A DNA stretch of 64,000 bases, taken from NCBI GenBank assembly GCA_947568835.1, contig OX387608.1:4998001-5062000 (forward strand), written 5' to 3'. Shown in pieces: positions 57,013 to 64,000 of this stretch. Every line of letters begins with the position of its first letter. Positions within the stretch are counted from its first letter, which is position 1. Under the pieces are notes generated by a model. That model did not search any database. It worked only from the letters and a program-made list of their open reading frames with translations, and was not told the origin of the DNA. The position numbers were made by a program, and so were the translations under genes. The stretch is from Protonemura montana (taxonomy: Eukaryota; Arthropoda; Insecta; Plecoptera; Nemouridae).

Positions 57013-59789
57013 AATCTATCAAAGATTGCACCTGTACTACTGTTTGTAGGAAATGCCTGAAAACATTTTAGACTTCTTTATCTGTGGCCAAGCCGATCGG
57101 CGTGCAAAACTGAATGCAAATCGCGTAGAGCAATTGAGCGACGTCAGACAATCGAACTGACAGCGGATGTGGGCGGGACTCGATTGTCTGTGCCGAACGG
57201 TAAATGGAAGATACGAATTAAGAGAATACGGAAGGGAAATCTGGAAAATCTAGAGTAAAATGTATTTCTCTGCGTGCTGAAATTATAGTATCTCGACTTT
57301 GAGATGCATAGTCATTATAGAAATAGGAAGTAGAACATTTTGAACGCTCCGTGCGTATGAATTCGATCACGGAGTTAGTTGCGTATGATTTGATGAAAAT
57401 TAGATCTCCGAAGTCAGGTATGATGAGGCATAGCAATGATTAGCGAGGAATATTTATAAAAAAAATTGTTTAGTAAAAACCTTTAAAAAATGATGTAGCA
57501 GCATTATGGAAAAATGGCCGTTGGGCGAAATATTAACCGTGTTATTCTACTATAATATGGAGTTGAAATGGAGTTGGAAACAGCAGGCGGTTGGCCAAGG
57601 TGTGTGAGAATATTTCAACAAGCTTGCTCGCCGCTACCGCATACTCGAGAAGTGTTCGTGTTCGTGGGCTTTTCTTTGAATTGTTTTTCATGACAGGTCA
57701 AATTACTTTAAACAAAGTAGGAAGTCGTTAGGTAGCATGTAAGAATTATAAAAAAATGTTCTTTATCTTCATCTTCAGTCGCGCATTGAAATTTTATTCT
57801 CCAAAAATGTCTATCTTTTTGACATTAGCCAAAACCATAAAAATATAAAGATAACCACAAAATAAAAATGAAATGAAACTGGTATAGGAATGTCATTGTA
57901 CGGATATCGCAGACAACGAGTTGGACCGCATCGTCAAATTTCATCCAATGAAAAAACTGCGTGCTCACGCATCCATACGATCGACGAACATGCGTTTCGC
58001 TTTCGAAAATCGCACGCATGATTGTCTCTCACGCGTGTTGTTGCTCGCGAAAGGATGCAAGTAATAAGATATGCGGTTGGTAGGTGACCACACCTTGAAA
58101 TTTGCTTGACCTTCTCTCACTTATTTGTATCTAGCTACAAGTATGGTAGATGGTCAAAAAAAAATTTCTGCATCAAGTGAATGTTTTTCTATATCTGCTT
58201 ACAATGACTAGAACAATTATCCATTACTTGTGTGCGTTTATGCACTGGAGATAAACAATGAGACAATTTTAATCATTTTGGTCATGGTATAGGTAAACTT
58301 AATTTCATCTGTACCTATATATCAGGGATTGAACCTGGTTTTGAATGCAATTCAAGTTAACAAATTCAAATCTAAGGTTCTACATAGCTCCATAAACAGG
58401 ATCTTGATAGCCAGATGACCGAAGTCGAATAGGAAAATCAACTTTTCCATTTTTTTTCATAGTCACAAATTCACCACACCGCCTTGAGACTGTCTCTTGA
58501 ACTATTCTTTCTCTTGCCATTGCACCGTGATCTTTATGCGTGTTGAGTGACATACCGGCACAATCCACTCCAGTCACTAACGCTTATCTTGTTTTTGTTA
58601 CAGGTATGTACCGGCTGTGTACCGGCTCGCCTTGGATTATCGAACTCGGCATGGTATGGCAAGTCGACCTTATTTAGTCACTGGGATTAATTGTTGTTTG
58701 AAATGCGATGCTGATTTCTTTGCTCGGTTAACTGCGAGGGAACGTGACGGGAAATTTTGGGCTATTTTTGTGAATCTGAAACTTTGTCAGAGTGATTTTT
58801 GAATGTGGTTTAGTGTTCGAAAGTAACATTGAGGTTAGACAAAGGTATTTGATTAGCTGTAGTCATGAATTACAGTATTTCAATGGTTTAGAGTGATTGA
58901 TAAATGGTAAACTAGTGGTTAAAATTATACCAAATGATGTATATATGCCAGTCAATTAAATTCGAAACGCTTTTCAAGTCAAGAATGAGCTCAAAGTTTC
59001 CACAAAAAATAATTGTGCTCAGAGGAAGGAATTTATACGGTTTCGAGCTCTAGGCCTGGTATTTTCACTGCTTTTCATTTAGGGAAACGTACAATGCACA
59101 CTTCAACACGACCTAACCTTCATTTAAAAAAAACTGACACACATAGAGGAAATTGAGAAATGCAAACGAATTGAAAAGATTAGCTCCACAATAGGTTGTT
59201 GTAGGAAACCTAGTTTTTGATGAAATCGTTGTACGAATCAAGATCCCCATCGTAGAATTCCAAACGTTTGCTCTGCGAAGAGTTTAGAGCACTGGGCCAC
59301 CAGGTTTGTTCGTCGATGCAGGGATAAGAACGCGTCACGACTTTGTCGTGACGCTGTTCAATATGTAGCTCAGTTGCAATCGGATTTTCTTTCGGGTTTC
59401 CGCGTTTTGAGAAGCGTTAACAGCTCTTTTGCGAGGTGCCACTTTTGGGAAGGGGACATTTTAGAGGAAGTCAGTGCTGCTTATGCCAGCAAAGAGGTTC
59501 TAAAATCAAAACGCAAAGCAAAAATGACTATAAGTTACTGTAATTTTCGTTGTTTAAATCAGTGATTTATTGCAAATAGTTTAAATTTTGGAACTAAGAT
59601 AGTAACATTACTGGGAATGGCAAACAATTTTGCTCCAAATGGCGAGGGATTTTATTTTATACTAGTATTTCTTTTTAATAGCTATGTTTAAATTTGACGG
59701 GACCAGTAATTTTAAACCTCTCAACAGAGCTACAAAGTGCTCTTTTCATAACTTTTGATCTACCTAAAATACTTTTTGTGCGTTTACCC
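57013..59789. other. Gene-free stretch
   Basis: Short frames at 57218, 57825, 58380, 58617 and 59374 have no domains. A TTGTTACAG acceptor-like site at about 58602 precedes GC-richer sequence, but the frame that follows is not recognisable. A perfect short hairpin sits at 59332-59354. Confidence 0.4.
59332..59354. repeat. Perfect 9-bp inverted repeat with 5-base loop
   Basis: GCGTCACGA (59332-59340) and TCGTGACGC (59346-59354) flank CTTTG. No role is evident. Confidence 0.85.
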
Positions 59790-60070
59790 GTGCAAACTGT
59801 CACGTCACCTGGCCAGCAACCCGGCGCCTCCACCCCACAAGCATTACGCTCGATCACGTGCACGACACCGCGACAATTTCATGGCAAGCCGTGATGAACT
59901 TTACAATAACGCGTGTGCCGTTACCTCGTCACGCCGCTCACTGGTCCATTGCCTTCAAGTCCAGATGCAGATGAGACAATGCGACAGATAGCGACTGGAA
60001 GCTGTGAGGTGGGCGGATCTGAAGGGGGGCGGGAGATGAGGAAGTCTTGAGAGAGTAGAGTACCGGAATG
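59790..60070. promoter_or_regulatory. GC-rich island, possible promoter
   Basis: A CpG-containing segment in AT-rich flanks, with ACGTCACC, an E-box CACGTG at about 59855 and a GC box GGGGGGCGGG at about 60024. Open frames on both strands cross it, none recognisable. It may be a promoter or untranslated exon. Confidence 0.3.
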
Positions 60071-60439
60071 GGACAAGACGTGCTCCGAATGGTTTGAAGT
60101 TTTGCCTTGTTTTTGAGATGTGCCATCGTCGAGAAGTATTCGGGCAGATCTTTAAAGCTGGCGGTTGACGAGGAAGTGTTTTGACTAGGAAACGTGATCG
60201 CTGCTCGCAGAAAAAAATATTGCAGTAATACGTGATTGGAATTGCTTGTTATTGGGATTTCCATCGTTGTGAGTGCTTATGATATTTTCAGGTGGTTTTT
60301 CATCGGAAATCAAAATGCTTTCAAGGAATGTTTGGTTGCCGAAAACCTCAGTTATGGACGTTACTAACAAAAACCCTTGCCAATAAAGAAAGAAACACTC
60401 GGAAATTAAGCGTGACATTTTCTAAACTGAAATTACATT

Positions 60440-60775
60440 GCGTTGGTAGTAATGTTGGGTGTCAGTCCTTGTGCTGGTATCTTCTTTCACGGGCTAGACT
60501 GTAGCAATGCTGGGGGTCAGTCCTTGTACTGGTATCTTCTCTCACGGGCTAGACTGTAGCAATGCAGTGGACAATCCTTGTGCTGATATCTTCTCTCACG
60601 GGCTAGACTGTAGCAATGCAGTGGACAGTCCTTGTGCTGATATCTTCTCTAACGGGCTAGACTGTAGCAATGCAGTGGTCAGTCCTTGTGCTGGTATCTT
60701 CTCTCACGGGCTAGACTGTAGCAATGCTGGGTCAGTCCTTGTGCTGATATCTTCTTTCACGGGCTAGACTGTAGG
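60440..60775 (+). repeat. 54-bp minisatellite (about 6 copies)
   Basis: CAGTCCTTG or its variants occur at 60463, 60518, 60572, 60626, 60680 and 60733. A unit includes GTGCTGATATCTTCTCTCAC, then GGGCTAGACTGTAGCAATGC. Since 54 is divisible by three, an 86-residue periodic frame (18-residue repeat) is open at 60507-60767. It is not considered a gene. Confidence 0.93.
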
Positions 60776-61184
60776 CGTACAAATACGGAAAAGATTACAT
60801 TTTCTACTTGTTCTACGAATTACGTGAGATTTCTTTCTTTCTGTGGCTTGTTTTTCGTTAACTTCTCGGTAGACACATTTCGCGGCGTAATAGCTATAAT
60901 TAGCACACCTGCCGTTAATCAATCAGACGCAATTACGTACCAAAAGTGTGCCAATACAGAGCATAAGGCGCCAGTTCGTGTATCCTGGCCACGTGCTGGT
61001 ATGATATGGATTTAGGGGGTCAAAGTCATGAAAGTATCCGACGAACACATGCCCAGGCACGTTGGCATAACACACACATAGGAGTGGTTGGGCGACGGTG
61101 AGGAATAGTCTACCAGAGAAAGGATAACTCTAGGCTCTTGTACTGCTAGGACACCGTTGTCTGGTAGTCATTTGGTTGCAGGGT
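60776..61184. other. Sequence between minisatellite and SINE, no gene
   Basis: The 63-residue frame at 60824-61015 is unsupported. Confidence 0.4.
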
Positions 61185-61528
61185 TTTTGTTTTATTTTTA
61201 TTTATTTGTTTGTGGTGTTTAACGACGCACTGTTTTGACATCTGGTCATGCGGCACTGGTCTAATGACGTCGGTGAATGAGTGGATGATGATGAGGATGA
61301 TGATGAACCTAACCTAGCTTAGAAGGAAGGAGGGGAAACCCGGTGCCGGCACGTAGCCTACTCCTGTCGAAGAGCACCAAAGGGACCACCGGCTTCACGT
61401 CCCTTCTGAAGAACGGTTCAACGCGAACAACAGGATTCCTCCACAAATCCATGCTGTCGAGAGGTTGATAAGCAAGGCGTGTGAAGTTGCTGTACTAACT
61501 TTCATCCCTCCAACCTCTCTCCCGAACA
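61185..61528 (-). mobile_element. 5S-SINE body, headless copy, next to a poly-T run
   Basis: The tail TTTATTTTTATTTATTTG leads into GTGGTGTTTAACGACGCACT and the nearly intact body. It ends at CTCTCCCGAACA (61528), again the head/body junction. A 15-base T run follows at 61529-61543. Confidence 0.9.
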
Positions 61529-61564
61529 TTTTTTTTTTTTTTTCTGGTGATTCCATAAAAGAGC

Positions 61565-61725
61565 TGAAACCAGCAAGCTAAGGATGGAAACGGATCCAGA
61601 CTGAGGAAATGTGAACCTGTGTGCCCGGATAGCTCGGTTGGTAGAGAACCCGACCTGCGATTGGGAGGTACGGGGTTCGGATCTCGGTTCGGTCGCACAT
61701 GCTGACAGTCGGGCATAGTTTCCAG
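61565..61725 (+). mobile_element. tRNA-derived repeat (SINE), copy 2
   Basis: The tRNA-like core is at 61622-61697: GCCCGGATAGCTCGGTTGGT (box A), GATTGGGAGGTACGGGGTTC and GGATCTCGGTTCGGTCGCA (box B and 3' part). The T stem is imperfect, and the same flanks occur in copy 1, so it is a SINE head and not a functional tRNA gene. Confidence 0.78.
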
Positions 61726-63209
61726 TCAATTGGTTTGCATCACTTATTAGATTGATAAGAAATCAGACATTCAGTTGATTTTTTCTGGTCTTCTGGCTTT
61801 ACATTTGCGATGTTATACATTCCATGAACTTTGACAAGTATTGTGGAGAGAGAGAAAATCAATTTATTTAACAATCGACAGCTATCCAAATATATGGTTG
61901 ACCATTAAGGTCAATACTGATCTTTATTTTAATACAATTTGTTATTAATAATATTTATGATTATGGTTATGGTAATTATGAAGTGTTGTTGTACAAATGG
62001 TTGTGTAATCTATAAAAATGCGCTCCGTATAGTTTGCATGGACTCGGATTTTGTGTCCTTAAGACCCAGTATCAATCCAGGAGTTATCCTGATCGTCGTT
62101 GAGTCAATGGTCGCTGGACACAGGCCATGGTCATCTAGGTTGAGTCCAACACGATCGCACTGGGCTTCTCACTCCATTGTTGCGTCATGCAAGGCTGACG
62201 AAATTCTGGCGCTAGCGATGTAATTTCTTATGACTTTACACGGATAGAGCAGTTAGTACAATTTTTTTTATTGCAGCGTGATATCTGTTTGCAATAAAAC
62301 TTACAGTGAATTTCCTAGCTGTCATTCTATCTGCTATAATCATTTTGACAGTTTCATACCACCTTTGTTTCCTGATAACAAAGGAAATTTAAGTAATTTT
62401 TTTTCCGACTATAATCGCATTTCTTTAAACATGCAAAACGCTCAAAATTTTTTTTTAACCACCCTTAAAATCTTAGATGCGCAACTTGGAAATACTGAAA
62501 ATATCTGGTCAAAATATTGAAAATAAATCCTCCCTAAAATCAACCCTTTCGTCACGGCTAGTGGAGGTCCTCGGTTCGTTGCTGGGCAAGGTCACACACC
62601 ACTGTCTTAAGGTGTCCTAAGAGAAACAGCGTCGATCGAAATCTCAGAGCTGACAATCGCCAGAAATCTCTCCCACTGTTTTTTTTTTTTTTTTTTTTTT
62701 TACCCACCGATAGGCGGTGCAGGTGTTCATAAATTAGGTTATCACAGCTCTGATTCTTGTCTACTGATTACAGAAATCGTGGGCGGCAAAATTAATATTA
62801 ATTCACGTGGCCACTGGTATTTGGTATTATGTAATTTTTTACCACACGCCTATATGGAGTCATAATTACTTTTCATCGACAGCATTTGAAAACGCTCTAA
62901 TTTATATGCCTTCATGAGAGAACGTTTCGAAATCTTTTGTAAAATTAATTTCGATTTTAATGTGTAGACAATGAAATGTATTTGATTATTTTGGTATTTG
63001 TTCATTCACTATTGTGAAAACCAAGGGCGAACACCAACTGGAGCAACGGGGGTCGAACCTGCTGACCAGCACAATGAATTACATTTTCAATTCTATTTTA
63101 TTGTGTGACTCGCTTTCAGGATTGCAAGCGACTTATTAATCTCTTATCTATATTCCGACAATGGGGCTAGAGCCAATAGTCACAGCGCTAATGTTAACTT
63201 TTCTCCAGA
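61726..63209. other. Gene-free stretch
   Basis: A poly-T tract lies at 62679-62701. A box B-like GAGGTCCTCGGTTCG at about 62564 hints at another tRNA-SINE relic. Frames at 61939-62520 are unsupported. Confidence 0.4.
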
Positions 63210-63530
63210 GCAAACGTGGCAAAGGTGGTGACCACCCAATGGCGCTTGCGTGCGCAAAATTTAACAACTAAAATTAAAGCATACAAGTGAAAATATCGAT
63301 ACTTTTATATCAATCGTTAAGGTTAGCATTAATACAGTTTAATTGAGCGTAAACTAGTCTCAAATGCGAGTAATCTGCGAGAAATATTGAATCTAAATTT
63401 CTGAAAACTCCAAATGACGGTTACTCTATTTAGTAGCAACTGCTATTTTCGTCGGTTAAGTTTTTGATCGATCGGTATTTTTCGCGAAGTCAGTTTAACA
63501 TGAGCAATGGTACTCTGACTATAAACTATA
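63210..63530 (+). mobile_element. MITE-A-related element, second non-palindromic copy
   Basis: It aligns along its length with 51245-51560: GGTGACCACCCAATGGCG at the left, TATCAATCGTTAAGGTTAGC, GTCTCAAATGCGAGTAATCT, then TTTAGTAGCAACTGCTATTT and TTTTTCGCGAAGTCAG. No coding capacity. Confidence 0.68.
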
Positions 63531-64000
63531 GACCCGCATTGTCTTTCAAAGCGACGCAAACCTAGATAAAGGCGGCATGAGATTAGTAGTCAAGACGGTG
63601 CCAGCTACGGTAAGACGCTTGGTCTCTTTCTTATGTGGAGTGTTTTTGTGGTCGCTGTGTGCTCTGAACAATAAATAACTATTGGGGGCGGGCGTGTCTA
63701 GCACGTGCGTGCGGGCCACTTCGTACACGTGGGGAGAGCACGCGTGGGCGATGATGACGGCATGGATGGGCGATGATGAGTCTTGGCTAGTCAGGTATTG
63801 CACATAAAATGTTTGTCTTTAATTTTCTTAAGGGATTTTTTCTAAAAATGTGGGTTTCACAGACAAGATGACTTATGAAACTGATGAAACTCGTTAAACA
63901 AACTTAAACATTACAACTCACTCTTAGTCTTTGGGTCTCAATTCAATAAATGAAAGGTTTTGATTATTATTTTTTACGCTTTGGTAATTCTATGCATTCA
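63531..64000. other. Right end of window, no gene
   Basis: It contains a GC-richer part at 63690-63790 with GATGATGAC-type short repeats. The minus frame at 63546-63803 has no recognised domain. Confidence 0.4.

Noticed and set aside
59332..59354. Intrinsic transcription terminator
   Set aside because: The hairpin has no T run after it and the genome is eukaryotic.
60507..60767. 86-residue Cys-containing periodic frame
   Set aside because: It follows from a 54-bp minisatellite; unit lengths of 53-55 bp break the frame at both ends.
61622..61697. Functional tRNA gene
   Set aside because: T stem and acceptor stem pair poorly, and the flanks are shared with another copy, so it is a dispersed repeat.

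Overview
The window is about 37 percent GC, carries short exons with GT-AG introns, and is dominated by repeats. It is nuclear DNA of an animal. The one gene I recognise, axotactin-like, and the arthropod-type 5S rRNA relics point to an arthropod. I cannot name the species.

The only well supported protein gene is on the minus strand at 1587-8937. It is the 5' end of a secreted neurexin-related protein. Five exons join with matching phases (1, 1, 2, 0, 1) and give about 305 residues: a signal peptide, one complete Kunitz/BPTI domain, a Pro/Thr-rich linker, and most of a laminin G domain. This order resembles what I recall of Drosophila axotactin (axo). The rest of the gene lies beyond the left edge. 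Its introns hold a tandem array derived from 5S rRNA, a foldback MITE, a palindromic element and SINEs. Inverted arrays of a 114-bp repeat flank its first coding exon.

From 9 to 64 kb I find no other convincing coding gene. The weak candidates are a promoter plus first exon near 33.0-33.43 kb, a GC-rich exon-like ORF at 44.18-44.40 kb, and GC-rich islands near 9.9, 36.2 and 59.9 kb.

The repeats make up the real content: (1) a SINE family with a 5S-rRNA-derived head, seen full length at 30.6 kb and in about ten truncated or partial copies, plus the head alone amplified into a 92-bp satellite at 3.29-4.25 kb; (2) a second, unrelated 92-bp satellite at 20.6-21.6 and 23.3-26.5 kb with higher-order repeats and a recurrent right flank; (3) 114-bp arrays at 7.0, 9.1 and 10.3 kb in alternating orientation; (4) a 26-bp minisatellite at 12.9 and 39.8 kb in opposite orientations; (5) a foldback MITE family (5.0, 16.4, 28.7, 51.3, 63.2 kb); (6) palindromic elements with a hammerhead-like motif, probably Penelope-related (5.9, 11.9, 13.9, 19.0, 28.0 kb), and a clearer hammerhead-like core at 29.6 kb; (7) a 5'-truncated Jockey/CR1-like LINE at 22.1-22.6 kb; (8) tRNA-derived repeats at 31.8, 52.9 and 61.6 kb.

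No CRISPR, operon, rRNA operon or bacterial feature is present. All family names come from reading motifs and from memory of the families. No database search was run.
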